From: Cheiracanthium punctorium
Lineage: Eukaryota; Arthropoda; Arachnida; Araneae; Cheiracanthiidae
DNA: 64,000 nucleotides
NCBI GenBank assembly: GCA_038373885.1
Contig: JAWZYV010010320.1
Span: 62,001-126,000, forward strand
Direction of reading: 5' to 3'
A program made the position numbers and the translations under genes. Shown here one piece after another: positions 32,750-44,240 of the stretch. Position 1 is the stretch's first letter. The number at the start of each line of letters is the position of its first letter. Under the pieces are notes generated by a model that was given only the letters and a program-made list of their open reading frames with translations, had not been told where the DNA came from and searched no databases.

Positions 32750-33955
32750 TAGGATAAGAGTTTAATCACATCCAATGATTGATGAAAACAAAACTGCATT
32801 TTTTTTTAAGACTAAAAGTTCATAAACAATTAAAAATCCGAAAAATAAATGCTCCAGATATAACAACAACAAGAAGAACTTGCAACTTACTTGCTCGGTT
32901 TCAAAAGCCCACTTATAAATAATTCTCCTTGAATAAAGTGGGTAACACAATGACACCTTTTACTAGCAGAGAGAAAGGAAATTTACGGATTAAAGAACAA
33001 TCACAAACAACCAGGGGATAAGTGGGAATCGAACCAACGACTTTACGCGGTAAGTCAGGCGTCATTCAAATACCCGATTTGTACTCATACTTTTTATTAT
33101 ATATTTAATTTAATAAAGTATCCAACGTTTCTCGAGAACTATGTAGTATTCTGAAGGGTTCTTAGTGTCAGAAACATGACAACAAAATTTTTTCCAAAAA
33201 ACAAAAAAATTCCAATCGAAAAAAAAAAGACTCTACAATCAAAAATTCAATGAATCAGCAAAATTTTGAAACAGTTTGCACAAAAGTTATCCATGAATCT
33301 AAGTTAGTCAAAAATACCATTAAATGTTGCAGTGAAAAGTATAGCCGTGCATTTTAAGTACAAAAGTAATAAACAATAGTAAAAATTTTGGCACACACTT
33401 TTCCGTTGGCATCCTTTTTATTAATGCAAGAGACTAAACTATTAATAAAACTTCTTTTTATTATTAAAATTATAAAACTATCGAAGTTAAGTGGAAAAAG
33501 AGAAAGAAAATATTTCATAAATAACTCTTCAGTCTAGACATGTATGTTCGATTCAATGGAACGCAGTGGATTTTTATATCGCTCTGTACTTCAAAAATAT
33601 TATTTACTAACTATTTCATAAAAATGAATTTTTCACCTTTTCAGAAATACTTATTTTTAACTCTAGAGATTAAATATTATTTCATAAACTTTGACAAGAG
33701 GAGAAAAATGGTCGAAAGTTATTTATTACGAGGTCGTTTTTTCTGGTATGTAATATTTGAAGAGTTATTAAATGTTGAAGTTTTTATAGGTAACAATTTT
33801 TTCAGAGCTCTGAAATGAAAGCCTTGGATTATTTTTTTTTATGTTGTGTGTGTTAGGTTGCGTTACAGTAGATGGAAATGCTATAGAATAATGGCATCAT
33901 AATAATAATAATAATAATAATAAATGTATCAAATGTATGTAGTGATAAATGTATA
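32750..33955. other. AT-rich spacer with tRNA-like patch
   Basis: Mostly low-complexity AT-rich DNA. An AAT microsatellite lies at about 33898-33923. The plus-strand frame 33540-33818 is AT-driven and unassigned. Confidence 0.4.
33011..33076 (-). other. tRNA-like fragment
   Basis: On the minus strand GTTGGTTCGATTCCCAC is a perfect B box in a near-complete T arm, followed by TTATCCCCTGG. A GACTT/AAGTC stem resembles an anticodon arm but has an eight-base loop. No matching 5' acceptor strand or D arm was found, so it is a tRNA pseudogene or SINE piece. Confidence 0.5.
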
Positions 33956-34930
33956 AAAAATCCTCGGTCTTCGAGCCTCGTCAGGGGAGAGCCCCCTGAA
34001 CCCCCCCTAATTTTTTAGCTTCATTATTGCCATACTAAAACGATATTAATTGACTATGTCATTTTATCTCTCACCCCTTTTTCTTTTTCTTTTATTCTTC
34101 CTTTACATTTATTTCATCGACTGGAAGTAGGAGAGTTTCCTCTTCTTTCCTTGCAATTGCAAACGTGGGTCGATGATAACTGAAGTAACTTAGTATCTAT
34201 CGTAACACACCAAAAGTTTTGGTTTTCGTTATTTGATAATGTTGAGAGAGCTTTAGGCGAGTAGCGTTGCTGTATTTCGCCTGGTTAGCCCTATTGGCGA
34301 GTCATCCAGAGTGGATAAGAATCCCAGGCTGTTGGGCTTATGTTTAAAATTATTCTTTTTCCCACTTTCACATTCGCTAGCCCAGTGCCCGATGCGTTTA
34401 CACCTTTAACAAGTTATTCTTGATGCATCCTTAATTTTATGATATTCAGCGTTTCAATTCGCCAAGTTCCAGTCGCCATTTTGAGGATGAGGATGAAGCC
34501 ATGAAACCGAACGTTAAAATTCAGCAAATAAATAAATTAATCCATGTAGTGTCCATAACCTTTTAGAAATGTTAGCAGAGTTAGGGCACAAACATAGTAA
34601 GCGTGGGATTTTAACATAACATTTACTTTATTAAATTAGAACGGAAGAAGCAGGCACATCACATAACAAGGTAACATCAAGAAGGAAAAAAGTATAGAAG
34701 AACTAAAATTAATGCGCGCGCGAGCACAGTTACAGTTAAGTAGATAAATGTTTATTGAGGGATACAGAATTCAGGGGGATAAGACATTGCACAATAAAAA
34801 AATAAATAATTCAATACTCAACAATTTATTCTTACTTTTATGTCGCATGTTTGGGACACATTTTTCGGAAAATTTTCAATAAAGTGTTTGAGAGAATAAA
34901 ATGACATAGTCATTAATTCCATTAAAAACA
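33956..34930. repeat. Dispersed repeat with GACTATGTCATTTTATCTC ends
   Basis: Near 33965-34080: TTCGAGCCTCGTCAGGGGAG, CCATACTAAAACGATATTAA and GACTATGTCATTTTATCTCTC. Near 34850-34915 the inverse appears (GAATAAAATGACATAGTC). The same modules build 43450-43900 and the tandem array at 47800-49480. A central part near 34110-34500 is unassigned. Confidence 0.65.
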
Positions 34931-35352
34931 TGTGGTGCACACACGCACACACAGGATGTCCAGCAGATCCGATTTCAAAATTTCAAAATATCAAAAATAA
35001 ATATTAATAAAAGCATGCTTGTAAACCAGTAAAGATTTTACAGAGAAGTTTCAAATACTAGTTACAATAACTTCGTACATTGGCGTACACAGACTTCTTT
35101 TTAAGTAGGTGGCGATTTTGGACGTAATTTTAATGGTTAAAAAAAGTAATCTTTATGCTGAAAATTAAAATGGATTTTATGCTAAAAAAAATCTTTCGCA
35201 AAAGGGATTAGAACAACCCTAAAGCCCAACTTTTCGTACGAAACTGCTAACAGATTCCGCTGCACTTTAAATTCGTTCGACCATGATCATGTATAAGTAT
35301 AAATTCATTCTTTGCAAGCAGTCACAGCACAGTCTTTTAAAAATGTCCATCC
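34931..35352. other. Unassigned spacer
   Basis: AT-rich, with no recognised signal. Confidence 0.4.
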
Positions 35353-35356
35353 TTAA

Positions 35357-35632
35357 CCCATTTATGCCTAGCGTCCCTTTTTTGGGACGGCATTTTCGCT
35401 ATTAATCGAAAACTTTATTTATTTTTCCTAGCCTTTATTCATGAGTATTGAGCCTCAACTCTACAAAATATTTTAACATGACCCAGTAGGATGTTGATAT
35501 TTCGATTTTTATGCATAATGATTCTAAAAGAAATCCTCCCTTGTTCAAGAAGTTGACATCAGAAATTTATCTATTATTTCTGTTATCAGTAAAAATCGAA
35601 GAAAGTCGCAAAAATATCCAGGCACAAATGGG
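35357..35632 (+). mobile_element. TTAA-type MITE M1, copy d
   Basis: 276 bp, TTAA at 35353-35356 and 35633-35636. Nearly identical to copies b, e and i, differing at scattered positions. Confidence 0.93.
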
Positions 35633-35636
35633 TTAA

Positions 35637-35989
35637 AATAAACAGAGGTGTCGCAAAAGAATAATGAAATTTCTTACCAAAACCGGTAATGTCTCAACAT
35701 AACTGGATTCACATGTCACACAAATCAACTTATGGGGGATAGCTACCAAAACGCTCTTTTCAGATATCCTGAGTGCGCGGGATCTCAATAATGAAAAGGG
35801 ATATCCCTAAAATTCTTGCTGGAGGAGAGGGCTAGATATTTTTCTTTTGAAAGTAAAAAAAATATTATCTCTAAACTTCTGTCTTTAAATTTAACAAATA
35901 TGAGTCCTGTGTTTAGGCACCGCGCGATTGTAGCTGTGCTTGATAAAGCTTGTGTTTCTCACCGGCTTTATTAAGATGGTGGAAACAGG
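35637..35989. other. Unassigned spacer
   Basis: No repeat or gene recognised up to about 35960; TTAAGATGGTGGAAACAGGG near 35970 begins a short duplication of the start of family F. Confidence 0.4.
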
Positions 35990-36560
35990 GCCGTCCCTGC
36001 TTGTAACCATTAAAATTAAGATGGTTACAAACAGGGGCGGCCCTAGGGTAAGTGGCGCCCTCTGCTAACGTAAAAAAGAAGCTCCCTATTATGCTCTACT
36101 TAGTTTTTGAGTTCGAAATGATGCCCCTTCGAAACCGGCGCCCCGATGCGATGATTATCTTGCTTACCGTGTTGGGCCGCTCTTGGTTACAAAAATAAGA
36201 TGGGGTTTAATGATAAAAACCTACAAAAAAGTACAAATTATTTCCGTTCTACATTAATTCTGAAAGGTTTCTAGACATATCGGCCGTTATTAAAAAAAAA
36301 CGGAAAAAGAAAGTAAGAAAATCTGAAACACGTTGAAATTTTAAATACGCACTTAAGTGCTATATATTAAAAGCGTATCATAATCCATGCGTCTTCCCTA
36401 TTTTCTTTCCTTATTCCCTTAAGTTGGAAAGTGTATCATTATTCATGAGTGTGATTAAACAAACTTAAAATTCATATTTCTAACATCCTTTTTCTGGTTG
36501 TAATGCATTAGAAATAGAAGGGGAAAGAGACGCGCAGATAAATGCATAATTCGAACTGAA
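35990..36560 (+). repeat. Dispersed repeat family F, copy 3
   Basis: AAAATTAAGATGGTTACAAA, GTAAGTGGCGCCCTCTGC, the GC-rich core and the long 3' part (TAAATACGCACTTAAGTGCT, ATGCGTCTTCCCTATTTTC) match copy 2. The first part with CTAGCCGCC is absent. Confidence 0.72.
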
Positions 36561-36829
36561 TGAAAGTTTCAAAAACTTGTTTTTTGTTTGTTTGTGTAAT
36601 ATGTATTTCGGATTTGTGTGCTTGGCCTAACCCGCTTATAAATCCACGTCAGAAGAAAAAAACTTATTCAGGTGATTTTATTTATAAAACGTATTCTGTA
36701 AGTTTGCGCCATCGGTCGATGGCTTTGTAAAAAAAAAGCTCAATTGCATTCCTTATTTTTTTGGGATGAAATATAGCTTTTTTGTATATTATACGAACAG
36801 TGTTTTTTTTTATCGCGATAAAAAGTAGC

Positions 36830-36955
36830 TTGTTTGTTAATCCAGGACTTTAACTGTCTTTATTCCAAATTTCATCCAAATCCGTCAAACCGTTTCAGCG
36901 TGAAAGAGTAACAAACATACATACTAACCTTGACATTTATAATATTAGTAGGATT
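36830..36955 (+). repeat. Retroelement-like 3' tail
   Basis: TTCCAAATTTCATCCAAATC, CGTCAAACCGTTTCAGCGTG and ACATTTATAATATTAGTAGG form the common arthropod tail that ends in a short TATAATATTAGTAGGAT motif. An inverted relative starts near 43918. Confidence 0.6.
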
Positions 36956-37338
36956 GACAGCCTATATAGCAAGCTTGCTTGATAAAAATGTTCGATTGGT
37001 TCTGAGCAGTACTTTTTGGTTGGCACATTTTCAAGCATGGAAACTGAAAAGTGGCATTTTCGACATGGTTTATTTTTTCTGTATCGAAAAGGTAAAAATA
37101 CTGTTTGAGAAAGGAAAAATATCTGTCCGATGCTTTGCCGATGTCCTTTGTCCGATGTCCTTTGCCAGTGCCAAAACTCGTTTTCAAAATTTTGATCCCG
37201 CAATTTTATGAGTGGAAGATGCACCAGTTGAAGCTGATGAACGTTCTGGAAGCCCAGTTGAAGCTGATGAAAGCAAAATAAAGGCATTCATTGAAGAAAA
37301 CCTGCGAATAACAACTAGTGAAATAGCTGAAAGGTTAA

Positions 37339-38086
37339 CCCTTTAACGCGCAGTGTTCCCGCTCTGGGAAAACCAAACTCTGACGTTTTGACTGTTGCCA
37401 GTCACGAAGAATAGATTTGATTATAAAAAAATAGTTGCGGGTGACATAGCTCCACGAGAATCCTTTACATTTTAGCACGTCATTTCCCTTAAAAAATGGT
37501 CACGATTATTTTTAACCCATTTATGCCTAGTGTCCCTTTTTTGGGACGGCATTTTCGCTATTAGTCGAAAACGTTATTTATTTTTCCTAGCCTTTATTCA
37601 TGAGTATTAGGCCTCAACTCTACAAAATATTTTAACATGAACAAGTAGGATGTTGATATTTCGATTTTTATGCATAATGATTTTAAAAGAAATCATCCCT
37701 TGTTCAAGAAGTTGACATCAGAAATTTATCTATTATTTCTGTTATCAGTAAAAATCGAAGAAAGTCGCAAAAATATTCAGACACAAATGGGTTAACAGCA
37801 CTGATATCTGCTGAAAAATAGAAGAATGCCAGAACAGCTGGATAGATTGCTCAATGCTGAAAAAAGGGCAGCCTTTGCCATCGTTCGACTTAACTACCAG
37901 CAAGATGGCGGACGATCGAAACGTTCATCGCGCGCCACAGATCTAGAGACCCCTTTTTTGGCGACAGCTGGCTGTGCCCGAGCACAGCCAGCTGTCGTCA
38001 AAAATGCGAATAAGCTGGTAGTTAAGTCGAGCGATGGCAACGGCTGCCCTTTTTTCAACATTGGGAAAGGGTTGCGCCTCAAAGGG
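37339..38086. mobile_element. M2 MITE copy e, containing an M1 MITE
   Basis: TTAA at 37335-37338, mutated to CTAA at the right (38087-38090). It starts CCCTTTAACGCGCAGTG and ends GCGCCTCAAAGGG. It splits the mariner reading frame after the codons for ERL. Without the nested M1 and its extra TTAA it is 468 bp. The hairpin centre is slightly shortened. Confidence 0.92.
37516..37791 (+). mobile_element. TTAA-type MITE M1, copy e, nested in M2
   Basis: 276 bp, TTAA at 37512-37515 and 37792-37795. M2 copy a shows the empty site ATTTTTAACAGC at the same position. Confidence 0.95.
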
Positions 38087-38372
38087 CTAAATTAATCGAA
38101 TTCGACCATTCAGGATCATTTGAAATGCCCCAAAGCTCGACATATGGGCTCCTCATGTTTATAAAAGACTAAATGACTTTCCGAATAACACAATGCAATT
38201 TTCAAGAAACCATGATTCTTTACAGGTTTAATTTAGGATAACGAATGACGGTCATATAAAGTATTTCTGTTACATACAGTGTGCAGGACCAAAGGAAACT
38301 ATTCTTTCTGGAATTCTTTTAAGCCTAACTCAAAGAGAGATTCGCGTGACAGAATAAAACAGCAGGTACCGG

Positions 38373-38373
<1 letters not shown>

Positions 38374-38414
<41 letters not shown>
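38374..38414. repeat. Poly-T tract, 41 bases
   Basis: An uninterrupted T run follows GGTACCGGC. It may mark the poly-A tail of a minus-strand retroposed sequence or be simple slippage. Confidence 0.95.
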
Positions 38415-38420
<6 letters not shown>

Positions 38421-38810
38421 ACGTCTTTAAAAGAATAATGCAGTTTCGATTTCCCAGCAGAAGTTAATATATTTTTGTGAGCAAATATTTTCCTTTGATA
38501 TTATGCTACTGACATTATGTAACATCAGATTAAGGAATTCATCTTTTTTCTGACTTTCGCATGCAACAACCGTATTATGTAATGTTGTAGTGTACAAAGG
38601 TGATCAAAAAGTCAGTAAAAACTTTAAAAATTCACTAAAAAGGATTAAATAATGATAGAAAATTGCGGTTTTCAGATATAGGTTTAGACGGTGATAGGAT
38701 TTTTTTTTAATGACAAGAAAGATTGTAGGTTTAAATGTTACCGATAGGTGGCGCTGTCATACAAAATGGGAAGTGTGCTTTCTATAACAAAATATCCGAA
38801 ATCTCTCTTA
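38415..38810. other. Unassigned spacer
   Basis: AAAGGTGATCAAAAAGTCAG near 38596 resembles a mariner-type end, and TTTACGGGCTT-type partners were not found. CGATAGGTGGCGCTGTC near 38741 is a motif seen in several arthropod repeats. Confidence 0.35.
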
Positions 38811-39258
38811 TACAGGGTGAATCTAAACTCTTGGGCAAAAATTTAAGGGGTGATAGGGCACACAATGAGGAATCGTAATCACATAGCAATCTGGGGTGAA
38901 AAACGCAGTTTCAACTTACCAGGTAATAATCACTTTTGGAAAAGCATTGAAGTGTCCGTCTAATTCCTTAACCAAGTTTCATAAATAACAGGCTCGTCTC
39001 CAAAAATTTCATCCATGAAATAAAATAAATTTTTTAAACTATCCATTTTAGTCTTCTGTTTTCGGAGAAAAATACATTGGTTTTTGACGAACAATGGTCT
39101 GAAAGTGCACTGTTGTTTTGGCACTTTTTCCGAAGTGATTATAAACAGTGAACATGAAGACGACGTTGCCGACCCCACATTCCTACGTGATTCCGATTCC
39201 TTATTTTGTGCCCTATCACCCCTTAAAGTTTTGCCCAAAAGTTTAGACTCACCCTGTA
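38811..39258. mobile_element. Palindromic mariner-type MITE, copy 1
   Basis: 448 bp; TACAGGGTGAATCTAAACTC at the left and its inverse at the right (GTTTAGACTCACCCTGTA). TA at both ends. The two halves mirror each other over most of the length (GATAGGGCACACAATGAGG with CCTTATTTTGTGCCCTATC). The open frames 38960-39277 and 39084-39290 are by-products of the palindrome. Confidence 0.85.
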
Positions 39259-39442
39259 TTTTCCATGCAAACTGCAATTTTGTATCATGATTTGTTCTTT
39301 TTTTTATGAATTTTTGAAGTTTTCACGAGCTTATGACGCATCCTGGGTGCACCAAAGTTTAAAAATTCATTAAAAAAGAACAATGTAACTATACCAGTAG
39401 GTAACTGAAATTTAAAACGATCCTAGACCGTACAGTGGTTAA

Positions 39443-39714
39443 CCCATTTGTGCCTGGATATTTTTGCGACTTTCTTCGATTTTTACTGATAACAGAAATA
39501 ATAGATAAATTTCTGATGTCAACTTCTTGAACAAGGGATGATTTCTTTTAAAATCATCATAAAAATCGAAATATCAACATCCTACTTGGTCATGTTAAAA
39601 TATTTTGTAGAGTTGAGGCTCAATACTCATGGATAAAGGCTAGGAAAAATAAATAATGTTTTCGACTAATAGCGAAAATGCCGTCCCAAAAAAGGGACGC
39701 TAGGCATAAATGGG
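39443..39714 (-). mobile_element. TTAA-type MITE M1, copy f
   Basis: 272 bp in minus orientation, TTAA at 39439-39442 and 39715-39718. Starts CCCATTTGTGCCTGGAT and ends GCTAGGCATAAATGGG. A short deletion near ATCATCATAAAA accounts for the length. Confidence 0.93.
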
Positions 39715-39718
39715 TTAA

Positions 39719-40036
39719 ATTTTGGGTCACATTTAAGCTTTTGTGGTTGTGTGTCTACTCTCAGACACCAGAACCTTTTTACCGTTCCAGCAGCATGCCT
39801 GCTCTACTCCCAGCTACCACATCAAGCGACCACACTCATCTCATTATATTAGTTTTATAGTATTATCTATTCTAAGGTAAATATCAGTTTACACTTCTTA
39901 TTAAAGAACATAAAGTACTAAGGGAACTTTCATGAATTACCGTATCAGCCGGAATATAACGCGGTGTTTTTTGACTGATCATTTCCCGTAAAAGTACCAA
40001 CTCGCGCTAAATTCGAGGACTAAATATAGTATTTTT
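39719..40036. other. Unassigned spacer
   Basis: No recognised element; short CAGACACCAGAACC-type GC patch only. Confidence 0.4.
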
Positions 40037-40867
40037 ACTTTCCGAACATGTACCATGTAAGGAAAGTATTGTAATCATGAAAAAATTCGACTTCGAGATT
40101 TTGGTGTTTTTATACGTTTTGAGGGCTTCTGAGTCCATTTATGCTATTTTTACAAGATGTATGTATGTATGTGTGTATGTGTGTGTGTGTGTGTATGTGT
40201 GTTTGTGTGTATGTGAGTGAACACGATAGCTCCTGAACGGAGCATTCGATTGAGCTCAAATTGGATATATATGTCATAAACCACCGTCGCAAGACCAGTA
40301 TTGATTTTGGTGTGTATTGGACTTATAGTTTTTCTACAGGGCTACGACAAAGATTTCTTTTACATTATGGCCTATGGGGGGAATTTCTTGAAAGTGCGCT
40401 AGCGTTTAAACGGTAGATTCGATTGAGCTCAAATTGGGTATACATGTTATAAACCACCGTTGCAAGACCGGTATTGATTTTGGTGTGTATAGGACTTATA
40501 GTTTTTCTACAGGGCTACGACAAAGATTTCTTTTACATTATGTCCTATGGGGGGAATTTCTTGAAAGTGCGCTAGCGTTTAAACGATACATTCGATTGAG
40601 CTCAAATTCGGTATACATGTTATAAACCACCATCCTAAGACCGGTATTGATTTTGGTGTGTATAGGACTTATAGTTCTCCTACAGGGCTACTACAACTTT
40701 CTTTTATGTTATGGTATAATGGCATATGGGGAGAAATTCTTGAAAGTGCGCAAGCGTTTAAACGGTGCATTCGATTGAGTTTCAGTTTGGTATATGTTTA
40801 AATTATTCATCGATTAAAATTTATTTAAGTGCTTGGTAATGATGTTAATCGTAAGTGTTCGGAAAGT
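40037..40867 (+). mobile_element. TTCCGAACA element, left copy of an inverted pair
   Basis: Ends ACTTTCCGAACATG and GTGTTCGGAAAGT form 12-bp inverted termini. The first 40 bp can fold (ACTTTCC...GGAAAGT). A TG microsatellite (about 40160-40214) is followed by tandem units of about 170 bp with CGATTGAGCTCAAATT, ATGTTATAAACCACCGT and TAGGACTTATAGTTTTTCTAC. The partner at 49498-50338 is in the opposite orientation. No protein. Class unknown. Confidence 0.8.
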
Positions 40868-40974
40868 CGAGTGGAGTCACTCATTTTTTTTCTAATTATC
40901 TCGATGAAAAATTTTTGGGGCCGCGTTATATTCGAGCTAATACAGTAATATTGCGCTTATGCCTTATTAAAGCT

Positions 40975-41056
40975 TATTGCGAATAAGCCTCATTAGGGGC
41001 CCGAATGCCTCATACGAAAAGCGAGCGTAGCGAGTCTAAGGGCTGTGGCCCCTAGT
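40975..41056. repeat. CTAGGGGCC repeat, inverted partner of 54786-54865
   Basis: GCGAATAAGCCTCATTAGGG, CATACGAAAAGCGAGCGTAG and GGCCCCTAG match, inverted, 54786-54865. It is unusually GC-rich and has internal dyad words (GGCTGTGGCCCC). Confidence 0.8.
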
Positions 41057-41700
41057 CATTTAAAAGAAAAAACAAAACAGTACACTCGAGAAAAATATTG
41101 AAGGGCCACGGCCAGGAAGTTTTGCGAAAGTTGTGTTAATTTCTTTGAGTTAGTTTTCTGAATGTAATTCATGCTCATGCTTATAGCGAAGGTGGCATCA
41201 ATAGTCTCCCGCATTGGCAAATGAATTATGACATCGGACATGACCATTCTAGAATGTATGAATGAATTTGTGGATTTTTTTCCTATGACAGAAGAATAAA
41301 AACGAACAAAAGTGGTGGTCTGCTTCAGCTGCATTCCGTCACCAATTTTAAAAAAAATAAAAAAAAAAAAAAACCCAACTTCAAAATTTTTCTTTGAAAG
41401 AAACTCGGGTGGTTTGGTCAACACAACAAAGTTACTTCACGCAGTTAATTTTCAAATTGAAACTTGTAAAATAGCTTTAACCCCGTAACGGTCGTATTAT
41501 TTTCAAGAAAACGGCCATAAAAGTGACTATTTTTTTAGTCCAGAAATTTGTATAGAAATTAGTGCTTGTATAATGTATGTGTTCATTTTCGATATTTTTT
41601 TTGCGAATTTTTTTTTAAAGTCAAATTTATAGAAAAAGCCAACATTCAAGGTTATTGTGACTGAATGTGCGTTTTCCAATAAGCAGGGATTAGAGCTAAA
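41057..41700. other. Unassigned region next to the CTAGGGGCC repeat
   Basis: A minus-strand open frame 41056-41424 encodes 122 residues. Its N-terminal Phe run comes from a poly-A tract, but the rest (SMSMNYIQKTNSKKLTQLS, QNFLAVALQYFSRV) has mixed composition. I do not recognise it. It may belong to the same repeat as the GC-rich patch. Confidence 0.3.
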
Positions 41701-41702
41701 AA

Positions 41703-42149
41703 TACAGGGTGTATCTAAATTGCTTCAACAAAATATTATGGGAGATAGGGCACAAAATAAGGAATCAGAATCACATAGCAACGTGGGGTCGAAAACGTTG
41801 TCTTCATATAGCTGTTAATAATCCTTTTAGGAAAAGTGTTGAAGTGTTTGTCAAATTTCTTAAGCAAGTTTCGTATACAATGGGCTTGTCTCCAAAAATC
41901 TCATCCAAGAAATAAAGTAGAATTTCTAAACTACGAATTTTACTCACATGTTTTCTGAGAAAAATACGTTAGTTTTTGACAAACAATGGTCGGACAGTTC
42001 ACTGTTGTTTCAACACCCCTTTCAAAGTGATTATTAATAGCTACATGAAGACAAAGTTTTTGACCCCACATAGCTATGAAATTATGATTCCTTGTCATGT
42101 GCCCTATCTCCCATAATACTTTGTTGAAACAATTTAGATGCATACTGTA
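41703..42149. mobile_element. Palindromic mariner-type MITE, copy 2
   Basis: 447 bp, same family as 38811-39258: TACAGGGTGTATCTAAATTG at the left and CAATTTAGATGCATACTGTA at the right. Both halves contain GGAGATAGGGCAC... and its inverse. Confidence 0.85.
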
Positions 42150-42196
42150 TATGTTTTAAACACTAATGAAGAATTTCATTAAACTTACTCCATTAA

Positions 42197-42467
42197 CCCA
42201 TTTATGCCTAGCGTCCCTTTTTTGGGACGGCATTTTCGCTATCATTCGAAAACGTTATTTATTTTTCCGAGCCTTTATTCGCGAGTATTGAACCTCAATT
42301 CCACAAACCTTTTAATATGGCCAAGTGGATGTTGACATTTCAATTTTTATACATAATGATTTTAAATGAAATCATCCTTGTCAAAAAGTTGACATCAGAA
42401 ATTTATCAATTACTGCTGGTGTTAGCAAAAATCGAAGAAAGTCGCAAAATATCCAGGCACGAATGGG
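42197..42467 (+). mobile_element. TTAA-type MITE M1, copy g
   Basis: 271 bp, more diverged than most; TTAA at 42193-42196 and 42468-42471. The right TTAA is shared with copy h. Confidence 0.92.
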
Positions 42468-42471
42468 TTAA

Positions 42472-42746
42472 CCCATTTGTGCCTGGATATTTTTGCGACT
42501 TTCTTCGATTTTACTGATAACAGAAATAATAGATAAATTTCTGATGTCAACTTCTTGAACAAGGAATGATTTATTTTAAAATCATTTTGCATAAAAATGG
42601 AAATATCAACATCTTACTTGGTTATGTTAAAATATTGTGCGGAGTTGAGGCTCAATACTCGCGAATAAAGGCTAGGAAAAATAAATAACGTTTTCGACTA
42701 ATAGCGAAAATGCCGTCCCAAAAAAGGGACGCTAGGCATAAATGGG
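42472..42746 (-). mobile_element. TTAA-type MITE M1, copy h
   Basis: 275 bp in minus orientation, starting immediately after the shared TTAA (42468-42471) and followed by TTAA at 42747-42750. With copy g it makes a 550-bp inverted pair. Confidence 0.93.
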
Positions 42747-42784
42747 TTAAATAAATAAATTTTTCTAAATTTTTCTTTGAACAT

Positions 42785-43160
42785 AAGTTAAAAAAAAGGA
42801 GTTAAGATTCCACAATGAATACCACAAGTACACATGTTTGAGTACTGCTACCCTCTATCTAAAAATATACTATCCCCGAATTAAACCTTAAATGCATGGT
42901 GATGCATATATGCATCCTATTTTTTGGTGCTGAATTAGAGTAGTAGCCAAATTTACAAAACGTCAGTTTCACTATAACCTTGCGTCAGTTTCACATAAAA
43001 TATAGTTTTTAGTAATTTGTAAGGTTTTCAGTAAAAAAGTTGAGTTAAGATTGCACAATGAATACCACAAATAAACGTGTTTGAGTACGGCTACCCTCTG
43101 TCTAAAAATAAACTATCTCCGAATTAAGTTAAATATTGTCTGGTATTGTCATCTGTTGGG
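42785..43160. repeat. Tandem duplication of a dispersed repeat
   Basis: GAGTTAAGATTCCACAATGA at 42800 and GAGTTAAGATTGCACAATGA at 43043 head two copies with a period of about 243 bp. A related inverted piece is at 17605-17690. Confidence 0.75.
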
Positions 43161-43449
43161 TGAAAAGAGGTAAAATAAAATAATCCGTGCATAAGAATTG
43201 AAATGTTAACTTATCTTCCTGGCGCATAACATTTGAACACTATTGCTAAAAAATATCACAAGCACGAGAAATGGAGGAAGCAAGCTTAGTCCGTGATTTT
43301 GACATTAGAGAGGCTTAAGGGGTTAATAAATAAATTGTAACATCGAGACTTACGACGACGTTGAAATTTCTCTTTCTTTACATAGGTCCCTTATATAGAA
43401 ACGAAAATTAACTAAATAAGCATTAGCATGTGTACGTTTGCAGTAAAAC

Positions 43450-43900
43450 GGCTGTTCGAGCCTCGTCAGGCTGAGACCCCACCCCCCTGAACCGCCCTAA
43501 TTTTTTAGTTTCATTATTGCCATATATTAAAACGATATTTAATTGACTATGCCATTTTATCTCTTATCTTTCGTGTATTTCGCCTGGTAACCCTGTGTTC
43601 CATTTTTTATGATTGTAACCTATTTATAGAAAAATACATGGGATGCATATTCTACAGCTTACGAAATACTGTAACAATAGATTAAAACTGTTGTGAACTA
43701 ATAGTATTTAAATACATGTAAAAAATACATGTGATGCATATTCTACAGCTTACGAAATAGTGTAACAATAGATTAAATCTGTAGTGAACTAATAGTGTTT
43801 ACATATAAATGCAACCTTACGGAGATTATAGAAATCGGTGGTTTTCGTAATACATACTAACATTTTCAGCGTACATTTATTCTTATTTTTATGTCGCATT
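43450..43900. repeat. GACTATG repeat module with two GATGCATATTCTACAGC units
   Basis: TTCGAGCCTCGTCAGGCTGA, then GACTATGCCATTTTATCTC, and two units of about 95 bp carrying ATTCTACAGCTTACGAAATA. It is a shorter relative of the array at 47800-49480. Confidence 0.8.
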
Positions 43901-43914
43901 TTCGTGTCTCATCT

Positions 43915-44240
43915 TTATGTCAATCCTAATATTATAAATGCGAGAGTTTGTTTGTTTGTTTGTTTATGACGCTTTCACACCTAAACCGCTGAATCGATTA
44001 GGATGCATTTCGGTTTAGATATAGATGGGACACTGGAGTTGGTTATAGGCTACTTAGAATTTTAGATTTTTAATTACTTTTTTAATTATTAATTAAAAAC
44101 CGTTTTTACGTTGCCATGCTTGGCGAGTTTCGCCCGTATCATATGATTCGTGTTTTGAGCTAACAAGAATGCTATTACTTCAACAAAGAAGCGCGTGCGC
44201 GTGCATCTGAAAAACATGAAATAATACGGAAATTATGCCA
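43915..44240 (-). repeat. Retroelement-like repeat, minus orientation
   Basis: AATCCTAATATTATAAATGCG, a TTTG run and ACCGCTGAATCGATTAGGA are the inverse of the tail at 36830-36955. The remaining part has GTTGCCATGCTTGGCGAG. Confidence 0.55.

Larger units (their letters stand above)
37090..38340 (+). pseudogene. Mariner transposase pseudogene with nested MITEs
   Basis: 37208-37337 reads VEDAPVEADERSGSPVEA, DESKIKAFIEENLRITTSE and IAERL, the N-terminal DNA-binding part of a mariner transposase. Coding resumes after the insertion at 38091 with SNSTIQDHLKC, which completes the helix-turn-helix. Further on, FLTGLI and DNE near 38219-38240 may be the first catalytic Asp region (usually ITGDE). Stops and frameshifts are frequent. 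The element would have cut and pasted DNA at TA sites; it is dead. Confidence 0.8.

Noticed and set aside
33011..33076. Functional tRNA
   Set aside because: Only the T arm and part of an anticodon-like arm are present; no matching 5' half.
36937..37287. Minus-strand 116-residue protein
   Set aside because: It is the shadow of a mariner transposase relic on the plus strand.
38960..39277. 105-residue minus-strand protein
   Set aside because: It lies within a palindromic MITE, which produces mirrored open frames on both strands.
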